This document shows positions 24,001-35,749 of a stretch of DNA of 64,000 nucleotides, one piece after another (position 1 is the first letter of the stretch; each line of letters begins with the position of its first letter). The position numbers and the translations under genes were made by a program. The notes under the pieces are model-generated. The model saw only the letters and a program-made list of their open reading frames with translations, had not been told where the DNA came from and did not search any database. The DNA is from Leptodactylus fallax. Its lineage: Eukaryota > Chordata > Amphibia > Anura > Leptodactylidae. Where the stretch lies: contig CAMRHE010000036.1 in the NCBI GenBank assembly GCA_947044405.1, positions 310,001 to 374,000 of the forward strand. The letters are read 5' to 3'.

Positions 24001-24489
24001 CAACCTAGAAATGTAAAAGTACCATTTTTTTTGGGCATGTGTGATGGGATGATATGTGGTAACACATATTAATCTCTGGGCTTGCGTATGGTGAATTGTG
24101 ACTTGAGATGGGATTGTTTAGTTGATCTCGGATGGCAGCTTGAGTAGTGTAATAAACTATTACAGTCTGTTTACTGAAAAGATCTACAGAAATCGAACCA
24201 TCAGGGATCTTAGTGATAGTAGTTTCTAGTATGTCAACTTTTGATTTAGAGCCCGCCCAGATACAGAAGATATTATCAATGTAACGTAGCCAGATCAGTG
24301 AATGTTCAAGGAAGGGAGAGTAGTGATATACATATTCTTCCTAAAATGCTTCCAGGTATGTGTTCGCGTAGGGTGGGGCCACATTAGACTTCATGGAGGT
24401 ACCCCATTTCTGTACCTAGTAGTTGTCTCCAAAGAGGAAGAAATTTTCTCCCAAGCTGGTTCTAAGGAGGGTGAGACAAAATTCTTGTT
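24000..24489 (-). pseudogene. Penelope-like reverse transcriptase relic, 3' part
   Basis: On the minus strand 24290-24080 reads LRYIDNIFCIWAG, the RT catalytic box (normally YIDD, here IDN), then KVDILETTITKIPDGSISVD and a VKQT-like block. This type of RT is shared by Penelope-like elements of frogs. Upstream, 24350-24440 reads as a decayed GTxM..P.. block. The region is interrupted by the LINE at 24490 and continues at 30602. Confidence 0.55.
24476..24489. repeat. LINE target-site duplication, left copy
   Basis: ACAAAATTCTTGTT is identical to 30588-30601 and directly flanks the LINE. Confidence 0.9.
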
Positions 24490-25247
24490 TTGTTTTTTTT
24501 TTGTTTTTTTTTATGTCAATAGTTTTTATTGAAATTTTTGCATAGATATCGTACAAAAGGTCAACTTAAGGAATGTAAAATGCAAAATACAGTCATTGCA
24601 TTACAGGTCGCAAGTACACAAGGAGTACAAAACACTCTATATACATACATCATACACCCAAATATATAGTAAATTACATCCTATTATTCTGTAAAAATAA
24701 AACATAAAATATGTAGACAATTAGCTAGACTTGGCAGAGCACTGTGTACAAATAGTACGCATATCGTGGAACTGAGGGGGAGAGGAGAGGTCAGAACAAG
24801 CGGGAAAAGTAAAGTACAGTAATGCGAAGTCAAGTCCGCCAAGTGGGTTAAAGCAAACTCGACTCAACACCACACAACACAACACAACAGGACTGAAGAA
24901 CAAAGGGGGAGGGAGCGCACCACTCTGTAGCAATCAATAGAGTAACTGGAGGTCTGTCCCGTAAACACGCGCACAGACCCACCTGTGCCAGCTGTAATCA
25001 AGAATTACTGAAGTATAGAGATAGACCAACAAATACCCTAGAAATAGTCTAGTGTAGTATACCATAGGTGAATGGAAGGAAGACGACATATATCCCGGGG
25101 TTGAAAATAGCCAAAACATATGGTCTGTTAGTGGGCACTGGATGGGGGGAAAGCTGTCAACCATATCTCCCAATTTCTCCTAAACTTATCTAAGCTCCCA
25201 CCATTGCATGCATAGATTTGTTCAAATTGATAGTTCAACGATACCAT

Positions 25248-28200
25248 TTATATCAATTCTGACAGTGATGGACAAGAGGTGGATTTCCACCTGCGCGCAA
25301 TAAGTAGGCGAGCAGCCCCCAGTACCTGGCATACGACAGTTCTATACCTGCTCGACACCTCGTGGATGCCCAGCAGGAGCAACGCCATCTTGGGCGCTGA
25401 TCTCACCCCACCTCCGCACAATGTGTTGATCAGGAAAAACACAGATACCCAGAAAGGCTGAATGAGTGGGCAGTGCCAAAACACATGAGTCAAAGAGCCA
25501 ACCCCTCTGCAACCTCTCCAACAACATGAAGGGCACGAAGGAAAAAACTTAGCCAAACGGAGAGGCGGGTAATACCAACGCAAGAGCAATTTGCTGTATT
25601 GCTCCCAGTGTGAGGCACATACAGCCCACCTAACCGCCTCCCGCCAACAGTGAACCTCAAAGCCTCGGCCCAAATCTTCCTCCCAGAGAAGCATGTGTTT
25701 TGTTTTTTGAAAGGTGCAACCCAAGTTCAGCGTATAGTACAGAGTTTTAGTGGCATATGTAGCTGGGGTGGTCCGAGAGTGCAATAGGTCAGCGGCCGGC
25801 TGCGGCAGACTAATTCGAACCAAGGGGGCGTCAGATAAATAGGAAGCTAATCTAACATAAGTAAATGTCTCTTTTGTAGGTAGGTTATATTTCTCCTCTA
25901 GCGTGGAGAAGGGTACCATAGTGTCACCTATGTATAAATCAGAGATATACTTTATCCCACAACTGCTCCAAGTGTCTAGGGACAAATGCGGAATCTTATG
26001 AGGGATCACTTTGAGAGGCAGATTCAGGGTGACCCCAGGGATGTCGCTATCTGAGATGTCGCAAAAAGCATGCCACGCCTTAACTGTAGCTAGTGCAGCC
26101 GATGGTACAGAAGGTGGTAAGCGCTTGGCGGGCTCGGACGCTAACAAGAAGCTTTCCCAGTCAGTAATCTGAGCCATTTTAGTCTCCACCTCTGGCCATA
26201 GTTTATCATGGTTCGATGTAAGCCAGAATTTAAGTTGCCCTAAAACTATAGCTAAGTGGTAATGGTACAGATTAGGTATTCCCATGCCTCCGTTGTCTCT
26301 AGATTTGAAGAGTGTATGTAGAGCTACTCTGGGTTTGCAGCCATTCCAAATGAAAGCCACCATCTGCTTTTGGAAGCTCTGAAAAACAGACCTAGGAATC
26401 GGAACAACTAGGGTTCTCAAAAAATAGAGTATTCTAGGAAGAATCAACATTTTATATAACACTATCCTCCCCATCCATCCGTGTTCAAATTTAGTCAACA
26501 CATCCAGCTCTTTCTGAAGGGAAACTAACAAACCTGGGAAGTTGGCTTTAACTAGATCTTTTGGGTCCAGAGTCAGCTGAATTCCGAGATAACGAGGGTA
26601 ACGATAGTGGGCACCATTGATAAGATGAAGAGTCTTTGATATAACATATATGACTTTGTGTCAGACCAAGTCCCAGAATCTGGGACTAGGATTCGTTAAC
26701 TTTATAGTATGACAACGCTCCAAAGTCCGACAACGTCCGGGCAACCGTGCAGAGTGTGTTGTCGGAATAAGGAAGGGATAGTATTACATCATCTGCGAAT
26801 AAATTAATTCTATGGTCCAAATGACCCAACTTAATACCATTAAGACCAGGGTGTGACCTAATTTTTTCCGCTAAAGGCTCCATCATTAAGGAAAATATTA
26901 GGGGGGACAACGGGCATCCCTGTTTCGTGCCATTAGTGATAGGAAAGGGGCGGGAAAGAACCCCATTCACCAGCACCCGTGCGGACGGGTCAGAATAGAG
27001 TGCGGAGATCGCAGTAGCTATGGGGCCCGAAAAGCCAAACTTACTTAGAACTTCAAAAAGATAACCCCAATGAACCCTATCGAACGCCTTCTCCGCATCC
27101 GAGGACAGGAGCAGAGAAGGCATCCGCCGAGCCCGGGCCGACACAACCAGCGCGATCACACGTCTCGTGCCGTGTGGGGCCTGTCTCCCTTTGGTAAAGC
27201 CCTCCTGGTCGCGGCCAATCAGTTGGGGCATTATGTCCAAAAGCCGATTCGCTAGAACCTTGGCAAATAACTTGACATCTGCATTTAATAATGATATAGG
27301 CCTGTAATTAGAGGGGAGAGAGGTATCCTTACCCGGCTTAGGTAACGTCACGATCGTAGTAGATAGCATCTCCTGGGGAAATCTGCCAGTAGACATTGCC
27401 AAGTTAAACACTACTGTAAGATGAGGTAGGATACGTGACTTGAATAATTTGTAATATTCCCCCGAGAACCCATCTGGACCAGGAAATTTATTGGGCTTTA
27501 AGCCATCTATCGCTTTAGCCACTTCCTGATTAGATATGGGAGCGTTTAAAGATTGGAGCTGTGTTTGGGAGATGGAGGGAAGTTGCAAGGAGTTGAGAAA
27601 CTGAATGATATCCAATCTAGAAGGCTGCATGGTGTCCGGGTCCTCCCTTAAATTGTACAAGTCCTGATAGTATTTACTGAATTCATCAGCAATATGCTGC
27701 GGATGAAACAGTTTTGCATTAGTCGATTTGGAGAGAATAAACGGAATTCTAGACTTAATTCTAGCTGCCTTGACTCGCTGTGCCATCAGTTTACTTGCTT
27801 TATTAAATGACCGGTAGTAGGACGCCTTCATTTGTTTAGAGTGTTTCTCGAAATCTACCAATAGGTGTGCCCTTAAGTCACCTCTAGCTTTTTGCAAGGA
27901 AGCCAGTAAAGTGGGATTAGGGGCTGTTTTATGTTGTTTCTCTATAGACGCAATGGAAGCCAGTAGCTCCTTCATTGCATGTGATCTCATGCGCTTAAAG
28001 CGTGATGTATGCTGAATCAATAAGCCCCTGACAAAGGCTTTATGGGAATTCCAGAGGCAAAATTTGTCAGTTACTGACAGAGTATTAATATCAAAGAATT
28101 CGACAATGTCTGTGGATAATTTTTCAGACACTGATTTCAGGGACATGACATATGTATTATTGCGCCATGACACAGGGGGGGCTGTTGTGGCACCATAACG

Positions 28201-28893
28201 GATTGTAAGGGTAACAGGCGCGTGGTCGGACCACGTGATATTCCCTATCTCACAGCATTGTACTCTAAAGAGCATATCAGTCTGGACCAGAAACATGTCT
28301 ATTCTGGAATATGAATGATGTCTGGCAGAGTAATAGGTATAGTTTTTCTCAGAGGCATGAAAACACCTCCAGACATCATGAAGCTCCTCTTGCCGAAGCC
28401 AGGGCCCTAGTTGTTGAGGCACATGCTTGCCGTGATGAGTAGAATCAGCAGCAGCATCATGCCCTATATTAAGATCACCACACAAAATAACCTGACCCTG
28501 TGCATGTTTCCTTACCTTCCTCAATACCCGATTTAAAAAGGAGATTTGAGATGTGTTAGGACAGTACACATTTAAGATAGTAAAAGGGCAGTTATCAATT
28601 AAACGTATTAGAGCTACATAGCGGCCCTTGGGGTCAGTGATGACATGTACGAGCTGAAAGGATGCCATATTTTTAACTGCTATAAGGACACCCGCAACCT
28701 TCCTAGAGGCATTTGAGCAGTAGATGTATGGGAAAAGTCTATGAGAAAACCTTGGTGGACGAGGGTCACAGAAGTGCGTTTCTTGTAAACATATTACATC
28801 CGCCGCAGATCTGAGAGCCTCCTTCCACAACATTGAACGTTTAAACGGACTATTCAGGCCCCTTACATTAAGTGACAAAATTTTTACTCCCAT
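25248..28893 (-). pseudogene. LINE ORF2: endonuclease and reverse transcriptase, two lesions
   Basis: From MGVKILSLNVRGLNS, an apurinic-type endonuclease occupies about residues 1-235: LNVRGLN, QETHF, GDLN (usual GDFN), YSRID and WSDHAPV. The reverse transcriptase follows at about 450-735: FPGPDGFSGEYYK, LPSNYRPISLLNADVKLFAK, SSDAEKAFDRVHW, GTKQGCPLSPL and the catalytic FADDVILSL. A TAG at 26686-26688 follows YYKVNES, and a one-base frameshift lies near 26640. Restored reading continues LGIQLTLDPKDL into the C-terminal part (26531-25248), which ends with a Cys/His motif, CWRGC...HVFWHC. Total about 1210 residues, typical for the clade. Confidence 0.93.
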
Positions 28894-29152
28894 GAAAACA
28901 TTTAAAAATTAAGTACACAAACTGGCAGTAAGATAACTGAAGTGCTAGAGTGTTCCCAAGAATAAGTTCATCAGGCCTAGGAGGGTAAAACTGGTTAAGA
29001 GAAGTGTTAAACCTAGAACTAGTTAACAATAAAAAGAGTAATTGTACAAAACCGTGCAGTATAATACTGCGCAGACTTGGGGGAAAGTTTGCCATAGAGT
29101 ACAAACACAGAAGGTAGCGCAAGTAACTCACAGAGTGTCCATTTCAGGGTAT

Positions 29153-30435
29153 TCACTCGGCAGAGCTATTGGATTTCCACAGAGGATCCAGCTTGTGGGA
29201 CTCAGTTCTGGGTGGTTTCTGGACATCAGGGGCAGGTGGTGGTAGGTTCCATTGTAGCAGTAGATTCTTGCCAGTGTCGAGGGAGTTAAATGTATGGGTT
29301 GCTCCATTCTTCAAGACAATAATTTTTGTAGGGAATCCCCACTTATAGGGAACATTGTGTTGACAAAGGACCACCGTAATGGGAGCGAGCTTTCTTCTGG
29401 CGGCAATGGTGGCCTGAGACAGATCTGTAAATAGTTGAATAGCTTTGAAAGGCTCAGGCAGAAAAGATCTTTTCCTGGATTCGTTCATGAGACAATCTTT
29501 GACATGGTAAAAATGTATGCGGGCAAGAGTATCCCTAGGTATATGGTCAGGCATTCCTTTCGGCTTTGGAAGGCGGTGTGCCCTGTCGATGATCAGGTCC
29601 GCATCGGAGCAATGTGGCAGGGTCGCTTTCATTAGCCGTTGCAAAAAAGGAATCAATTCCCTGGCAGCGACTGACTCTGGTATGCCACGAAACTTAACAT
29701 TGTTCCGTCTATTTCTGTCCTCCATGTCAGCTAATTTAAGTTTAACTGCCGCCAATTCTTCCTCGAGATCGTTATGGGAATCTCCTATGGCATCATGTGC
29801 AGAAGTGAACTCGCCCATTTTATTTTCAACATGGTTAAGTCTATCGCCAAGAGAGTCAACCATGGAGGAAACGGATGAAATTGCTTTAGTGATATCTTTC
29901 TGAATAGATCTATGCAAAGCTAGCATCATATCTTTCAAGAAGGACTCAGAAGCTGATTGGGTGTCTGCTGGGATAGACTGAAGAACATCAGACACGTAAT
30001 GTTGGGGTTCTTCTATAGAGGTCCCCGGGTGCGAATCAAAACAGAAAGTGGTATCCCATTTCATTCGTTGTTTCACTGGGCTATGTGTGGGGGTAGTGTC
30101 CCCTGCTGTTGAAGTTGTAGGTGCAGGGGAAGCAGCAAGCTGGCAAGCTGCAGATAACATGGCTGCTGAGGAGGGTTGGAGGCCCCTCTTAGAAGCCTGC
30201 TGTGGGCCTGCCTGGCTGCTGGAATGACTCCCTTGGGAGTCTGTGCTATCGCCCGTAGAGCCCAGGTGTGGGGGGGTCAAGTGCTGCGACAGCTCACCTG
30301 TGGTATGTGTCGCCTGGCAGATAAGCGGTCAGCTGCGCGCTGGTGCGGAGGGAGAAGGGACGCATCAGCGCCATCTTGCCCAGAGGCCTGCGCTGTGAGC
30401 CGCTTGGGAGGACCCTTTTTTCCCTGCTTCGCCAT
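29153..30435 (-). pseudogene. LINE ORF1: RNA-binding chaperone protein, one frameshift
   Basis: The likely start is MAKQGKKGPPKRL at 30435. That frame ends at TGA near 30281, and reading resumes in another frame from about 30310 (GELSQHLTPPHLGS) to the stop at 29153, so a one-base shift lies between 30300 and 30345. The rest is a Ser/Gln-rich N-terminus, a coiled coil (RLNHVENKMGEF ... EEELAAVKLKLADME), the RRM (RRNNVKFRGIPES), and the C-terminal domain with IDRAHRLPKP and ARIHFYHVKD. The family protein coats LINE RNA and is needed for retrotransposition. Confidence 0.88.
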
Positions 30436-30587
30436 CCTGCGATGTCCCCTGATGTATTTGGACCCCTATGGAGGTAATGAGCCGGCGTATGTCGGCGCTG
30501 AGCAGAACGATGAGCCGCTGATTACTGTGAGGCCACGGAGCTCTCTCAAGCTGCGGCCATCTAACTCGGCAGTCAAGCCACGCCCCC

Positions 30588-30601
30588 ACAAAATTCTTGT
30601 T
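30588..30601. repeat. LINE target-site duplication, right copy
   Basis: Identical 14 bases to 24476-24489, at the 5' end of the LINE. Confidence 0.9.
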
Positions 30602-31350
30602 GATTGCGATAAAGATTAGAGTGGTCCACTAAGAGTTTGGCAGTAACTTTGATCCCTTCATGTTCAATGGATGTATACAAAATGTTCTTATGAAGGAGGA
30701 AAATGGAGGAGTAGAACCCAGGCAGGGTAGTTTGGAGAGAAAATCAGAGGAGCCAAAAAGAGAAGAATGCAAATTTTTAATCATTGTGATGATCTTGTCA
30801 AGGTAAATGACTAATAGAGAAAAGATAGATTCAGTAGAGGTTACTATGGGTCATCCTGGAGGATTCTGGAGACATTTCTGAATTTTACGGAGTGTATAAA
30901 AAAAACGGGTGTCATTGGGAACTCTTCTTTGAGAAATGTGACTGTGTTATTGTTTATAATACCCGGGGAATGGTAATAATAATGTTATCATTAACTCTGG
31001 CTGCTAACTGTGATGTGGAGTCATGTGGTATAAGTTGATAGGTTGCGCTGTCAGATAACTGAGTGTTAATTTCATCTAAATAGGCCTGTCCTTCTATAAT
31101 AACAATTGCCCCATAATAACTATTGGTGCCTTCTTGTTAGGCTGAAAACACCTGCTATGGTGACATATTGATTTATGAGATGTTGAGGACTAGGTTATTC
31201 TCTGGTGTAGTGCTGTGTTAATATGATTAATATGGTTGGAATCATGCCTTCTCCTGTTGTTGCTCTTCTAGGTTGGTTTCTCTGTCTGCCGGAACGTCGT
31301 CTGGAGGCTCCTAAAAAACAATTTTGTCTGTAACCATTTGAGCCTTTGCT
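30602..31350 (-). pseudogene. Penelope-like reverse transcriptase relic, 5' part
   Basis: On the minus strand 30900-30600 reads FYTLRKIQKCLQNPPG, then PIVTSTESIFSLL, and ILYTSIEHEGIKV, the fingers and palm region of PLE reverse transcriptases (family form LPKIHK-NPPGRPIVS and LYTSI). It joins across the LINE to 24489-24000. Several stops and frameshifts. Further upstream (30930-31150) a diverged N-terminal part is likely. Confidence 0.6.
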
Positions 31351-31389
31351 ACTGGAGCTTGCATAGCCCTACTTGTTACATGTGGAGTC

Positions 31390-31640
31390 AACTAGTGGGA
31401 CATTATGCTGTGTGGGAGCACTGTGTACCTACCCCACACAGTATAATGCTCCTTAGTGTCCCCCACAAAGTATGCCATGTTAGTGCCCCCTAAGCAGCTA
31501 CATTAGTGACTCCCCATTCAATATAAAGTTCCTTAGTTCCACACAGTATAATGACACAGTAGTGGCCCCACATAGTATAATGCCACATTACTGTATCCTC
31601 ACATAGTATAATCCCATGTTAGTGCCCTCTGACTAGTGAC
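31390..31640. repeat. Degenerate tandem repeat around cacagtataatgcc
   Basis: About eight diverged units of 27-40 bp share ccacacagtataatg...ttagtg. Similar in flavour to the array inside the hAT-type MITEs at 46150-46390 and 61330-61800, though not clearly homologous. Confidence 0.6.
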
Positions 31641-32440
31641 GTTGACTCATGTACTTAATTTGACTACCAGGGAAGGTTAACTTAATATAAATTTTTTTTA
31701 GTAATTTTTCTTGTCTAAACTTGGGGAATATCTTTTAGTCAGATGCATCTTATCAGCTCATCTGAAAAATACTGTATATACTGGACATGTTCAGCTAGGA
31801 CTTTTACCTGATGGACATGTTCAGTGGACCTGTCTGGAATGTTCCTCCTTTAAGGTTGCCATGACAACATAGGGAAGCTTCCTGTCCTAGACCTTCAGGC
31901 CTTAATCAATCAGTGCCTGAGCAGGCCTTGATAAACCCCTCCTTTCTGTACTAGGATTCCTGGTAATCCTCGTTGTACTCCAGTTTGTTTGCTAACCTTG
32001 CTTTGACCACATCTATTCTGACCTCTGGCTACGTTTCTTGCGATTTTGTTCTGGCGTTCCCGATTGGATTTGACTATTGGCTTTGTTTTCTGGATTTGTC
32101 TTTGTCTTGTGATTTGGTTTCTCGTTGCACTCTTCAGCTGCTGACCCGTGATTGACGACCATTCTTTGATCTTTGCTCCTCTGAGTAGTGTGCGGTCTTG
32201 ATGTTTGGTTTCTGCTGCAGTGCATTTACTTGTGGCACACTTATTCTGTTCTGGTGACAATTTCAGTCTTCAGATTCAGCAAAAATCCATCTCTTCTTGC
32301 AAGGAGCTCTGGTGAAGTCGTCTGGGTTGGTCTTGGCTTGCAGAGGTGTATTACCTTTAAGTAGCATTTTCTACTGCTCGCAGTTGTCAGCCCAATCCTA
32401 ACAGGGCCCTTACTAAAAGTAGTTGAGTACCTCTGGTATA
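31640..32440 (+). repeat. LTR-like dispersed repeat, copy 1
   Basis: The stretch gttgtactccagtttgtttg ... ctgacctctggctacg ... gacaatttcag is pyrimidine-rich and stop-rich on plus. On the opposite strand, the same order of phrases is recognisable at 57775-58735 and 62735-63030 (for instance gaggtcag, gactattctc). It resembles LTR sequence of frog Ty3/Gypsy-type elements, but I cannot fix the ends. Confidence 0.4.
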
Positions 32441-32794
32441 CTGTATGATTAAACAAAGTTCTTCAAGGCCATGATTTTAGAGATTCAATGGCATGATCAA
32501 ATTTGGTTGTGGAAATGGGAACAAAAACAACAGTTATAATTATGTTACTAACAAAAGTTCTATCTATTGTAAGAAAGAGAAGATAGCCAAAGAGGTAGGG
32601 TACACAGTATCTGAATCTGCACAAAGGAAATAAAGGGATCTTATAATGATCCAGATTATTTGCTTTGGATTGGAAATTAAATACTTTTTTCATTATTGTC
32701 ATTCAGTATATATAAGAATTTGGAAGTTATAGGCCAATCTTTTTAAACTGTGCGGTGCACTTACATTGTTATTGAAGCAGTTGTATGTGGCCTT
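32441..32794. other. No gene recognised
   Basis: AT-rich DNA without recognisable open frames or repeat ends, ending at the TTAA of the next MITE. Confidence 0.5.
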
Positions 32795-33110
32795 AAAGGG
32801 AGTCTGTCAACATTAAATTAGTTATTAACCTAATTACAGTACCTTGTAGAGGTGATTTTACAGTTTCCAATATATCTCTGATATTTAGCTGTGAAGCCCT
32901 ATTTTCATGTATATGGATGTTTTATTTATATGCAAATGAGTGGTTAGTGCTTTGGGGGTGTGCCTTAGCTTACCCAAGCTTTGTTCTCAGCTTTAGATTC
33001 CCAGACAAAGCAATTTCCAAACATTTGCAAATGAATAAGATGTTGATTTACATGAAATTGGTCCTGGGATTAGGTTTATAACCAATTTACTGCTGTCAGG
33101 TTCCCTTTAA
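32795..33110. mobile_element. T2-type MITE with TTAA duplication
   Basis: 316 bp including TTAA at both ends (32795-32798, 33107-33110). Ends read TTAAAGGGAGTCTGTCA and, inverted, TTAAAGGGAACCTGACAGC. This fits the TTAAAGGRR terminus of T2 MITEs known from Xenopus. It has no coding capacity. Confidence 0.85.
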
Positions 33111-33840
33111 CCCTTTACGATGGATGTTGGGTTTAAATATGACACATGGTCAGAAGCAGAGCGAGCACCATAACCACTGGGTCACCGCAGTTTTACACAA
33201 TGAAGGCCCAATACTAATGCCCACAATCAGAGTTCTCACTTATCATGGGTATTTAGTAGTAATATGGTCCCTGCCCCCTCCCATGCCCCCTCGGTGCCAT
33301 CCCTGACCTGTACAGTGTCTTCTTTATTTTAGGACAGCTCCAGAAAGATCCTATGACAGCCAGGAGTCTTATGAACACTGGCCTGTCATAGGAACGTAGC
33401 TGTTGAGGTTTGCCTGTGGCCAGCTGTATTCTAGTCTATGGGGTATGCAATTTTATGTTTAATATTTTAATATTTTTAAAAATCTAAAAAAACTAAAAAG
33501 CTATAAATCCTAATCATCCCTATTTCCCTAGATATCAAATAAAAATAACATACAAAAACAAACCTAAACATTCAGTGTCCCAAAGAATCAACGTCTCTTT
33601 GTCATTTTTGCATCTAAATTTTTTTTTTATAAAAAGTGATAAAAATATCCAAAATTCCCCAAAATAGTATAAATAGAAATTACATATTGTGCTGCAGAAA
33701 AAGACGCTTTACACACCTCTGTAAACATAAAAAAGTTCCAGGTATAGACTAAAATGATTTTTGCATGTTTCAAAGTTTAAGGTTTTTGTAAATGCGTATT
33801 TTTGGTTGCACAGTGAACACCATAAAAAAATAACCTGTAA
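33107..33840 (+). repeat. Dispersed repeat family A, copy 2
   Basis: Begins TTAACCCTTTACGATGGATG, sharing its TTAA with the preceding T2-type MITE. From 33480 on it follows copies 1 and 3: ccctatttccctagatatc, aaaaagtgataaaaatatcc, ttgcacagtgaacaccataaa. No gene. Confidence 0.6.
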
Positions 33841-34063
33841 GGCTAAGTTCACATATGCGCCATGTATACTCTGATGCAGAAACTGCCAAAAATCAGTATA
33901 AAGTTTTCAATATAAAAATGGTGGACACACGGCAGACCCCATCATAATCAATGTAGTCCACCAGTGTCCGTGTGAAACTACTGTTTAGTGTTCTGGCTCT
34001 CCATTGTTTGGGGCCCCCGGCAGACCCGAACAACAGAGAGCCTGGTGCAGATGTGAACCTAGC
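33841..34063. mobile_element. MITE with GGCTAAGTTCACAT ends
   Basis: GGCTAAGTTCACATATGCGC at the left and, inverted, GCTAGGTTCACATCTGC at the right edge. Same terminal theme as the MITEs at 15820, 37600 and 38682. Confidence 0.7.
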
Positions 34064-34135
34064 TGAAGAAAATGGCGTAAATGCAGTTTTTCTCTAGTTC
34101 CACCCCGTTCTGCTCCTTGTATCACTTTTATTTAC

Positions 34136-34379
34136 ATGCAGTAAATATGTGGACAAACTACATTTCCCATGATTCATCTGCCTGCTCTCACTCTCTGCGT
34201 TTGCTTTTCACAGGGGGGGAGTGAGCTTGCAAATGAAACATCACAGCAGCATGTGACCTCAGATGTGGGAGTGATTTATTACCTGTGATTTCATTGCAGG
34301 GGAGAGTGGAGAAGGGAGAGGTACACAGAGAGTGATGCATCATGGGAAATGTAGCTTGTGCACACATTCACTGCATCTA
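34136..34379. repeat. Inverted repeat pair of about 44 bp
   Basis: ATGCAGTAAATATGTGGACA plus aactacatttcccatgattc at 34136-34178 matches in inverse 34336-34379 (gcatcatgggaaatgtagct ... cactgcat) with a few mismatches. The 157-bp spacer is Ser/Thr-like in no frame. Probably a small foldback element within the repeat that ends ggataacccctttagg at about 34500. Confidence 0.7.
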
Positions 34380-34928
34380 AATAACAGCGATACAGTGAAA
34401 TAAAGCCAAGCAAAGTTTTCACAAGGGAACAGTTATTTTTTTAGCACTGCTGTTGATGTATTTGCATATAATTTTTGGAAGCTGGATAACCCCTTTAGGG
34501 TCTCTTGGGATTGATAGAGATGGTGATTTTGATTTGGGAATGTGATGCACTTTATCAATCAATAAATCGGGGCAGTGTCATGTAAAAGAGCCACAAAGAA
34601 GTTGATCAGGAAGTCCCCTAGCTGTTTAGTTTCAACTCTGAAAACCTTTGGAAAATAGCCTATTGTTGCAGCGGGACTTCAGAGCAGTCCTCTAAATAAG
34701 CAAGTTTTAAATGCAGCACCATCACTTCTACCTCACAGATATCATTAAAATCAACCAGATCCTTATGTGCCACTGAAAATTCTGTCATCTTATTTTCCAC
34801 GTGAGAAGTGTGTTCTCTCAAGGCTGTAAATTTGTATTTTAAGTTGATGAAGGCAGCTTGTTTGTCATAAATACCCCAACATGAATTTAAAGGCTTTTGC
34901 AGACACAAGCTTAAAGGGGAGATGGGAA

Positions 34929-35566
34929 CAGGGCTGTGGAGTTTACAGGCTAAGTCACTGACTCTGACTCCTCTATTTTTCCACAGTCCGACTCCAACTC
35001 CTGTTCTGACTTCAACTCCTTCATAAATGGCTGACCCACCATAGTCAGACAGAAGCAGTAAAGATCCTCTAGTTCATAGGTCCCCAACCTTTTGTTCGCT
35101 GTGAACTACATTTAACTTATACCGGTGGTCAAGAGCCATATTCAGTTAAAAAAAGTTAATTTGGAGAAATATATTATGAAATTATACTGGTAGTAGTGGT
35201 ATTAAATTATACCATCTAAATTGACAATTCTAAGAGCTTTGGATACATATTCATTATTGCCAGTATTTATATCATATTGTAACCAGTGTTTATGCCATAA
35301 CTGAAGGATTCCATGAAGAGCCACATAGATGGGCACATGTGGATTCCTGAGCTACTAGTTGGGGGACACTGATCTAATTCATTAGAAAGCCAATGACTTA
35401 ATTCCAATGTAATTAAATATGTAACAAACTATGCATGTATTTAATTATTCAATATCAATAATTGTACAATAAAATAATTAATCATTTTATTTTGAAGATG
35501 AATTTGGTAACTTTTTTTCCTACTCCACCCAAAATTGGCCCCAACTCCACAACTCCAACAGGCCTG
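34929..35566. mobile_element. hAT-like MITE (CAGGGCTGTGGAGT ends)
   Basis: Left CAGGGCTGTGGAGTTTACAG, right (inverted) CAGGCCTGTTGGAGTTGTGG. The gactctgactcc theme is typical of a widespread vertebrate hAT MITE. I cannot identify a clean target duplication. A second MITE (35075-35371) is nested inside. Confidence 0.65.
35075..35371. mobile_element. Nested hAT MITE (CATAGGTCCCCAACC ends)
   Basis: Ends CATAGGTCCCCAACC and, inverted, CAGTGTCCCCCAACT. Flanks CTCTAGTT (35067-35074) and ATCTAATT (35372-35379) match at 6 of 8 positions, consistent with an aged 8-bp hAT duplication. Confidence 0.8.
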
Positions 35567-35749
35567 GTGAACAGAACCGTACTGAAAGGTTTTATGTTGG
35601 GTCTGTTTCAGTATCTGCTGGCAAAATACTCACATGTTCCTGTAGGGTGGCAGTGCTTGGAGGCAGAAGTAATCCCTGAGGAGAGTACACCTGGTGAAGT
35701 ACATAAAAGGTATTGAATGCTTGCTGACAGGTGCATACACAGGAATTTC

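Larger units (their letters stand above)
24490..30587 (-). mobile_element. Full-length L1 (Tx1-like) LINE retrotransposon
   Basis: 6.1 kb on the minus strand. The 5' end starts GGGGGCGTGGCTTGACTGCC at 30587 and the 3' end is an A-rich tail (T-rich on plus, 24490-24512) with AATAAA about 15-20 bases before it. A perfect 14-bp target duplication flanks it. It carries a 5' untranslated region, ORF1 (30435-29153), a 259-bp gap and ORF2 (28893-25248). The element copies by target-primed reverse transcription. It is nearly intact: I count one frameshift in ORF1, and one stop plus one frameshift in ORF2. Confidence 0.93.
34500..35745 (-). pseudogene. Old L1 ORF1 relic, interrupted by a hAT-like element
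   Basis: On the minus strand 35680-35600 reads LQEHVSILPADTETD, matching VSDVLQSIPADTQSA of the LINE ORF1 at 29153-30435. After the insertion 34929-35566, 34850-34660 reads HVENKMTEFSVAH, then LHLKLAYLED, matching HVENKMGEFTSAH and VKLKLADMED. Below 34660 a shifted frame gives FLINFFVALL and an IDRAHR-like block. Heavily mutated, with stops. Confidence 0.65.

Noticed and set aside
31740..31770. gatgagctgataagatgc on minus as another hammerhead core
   Set aside because: No GAAA segment after a stem II and no stem I pairing.
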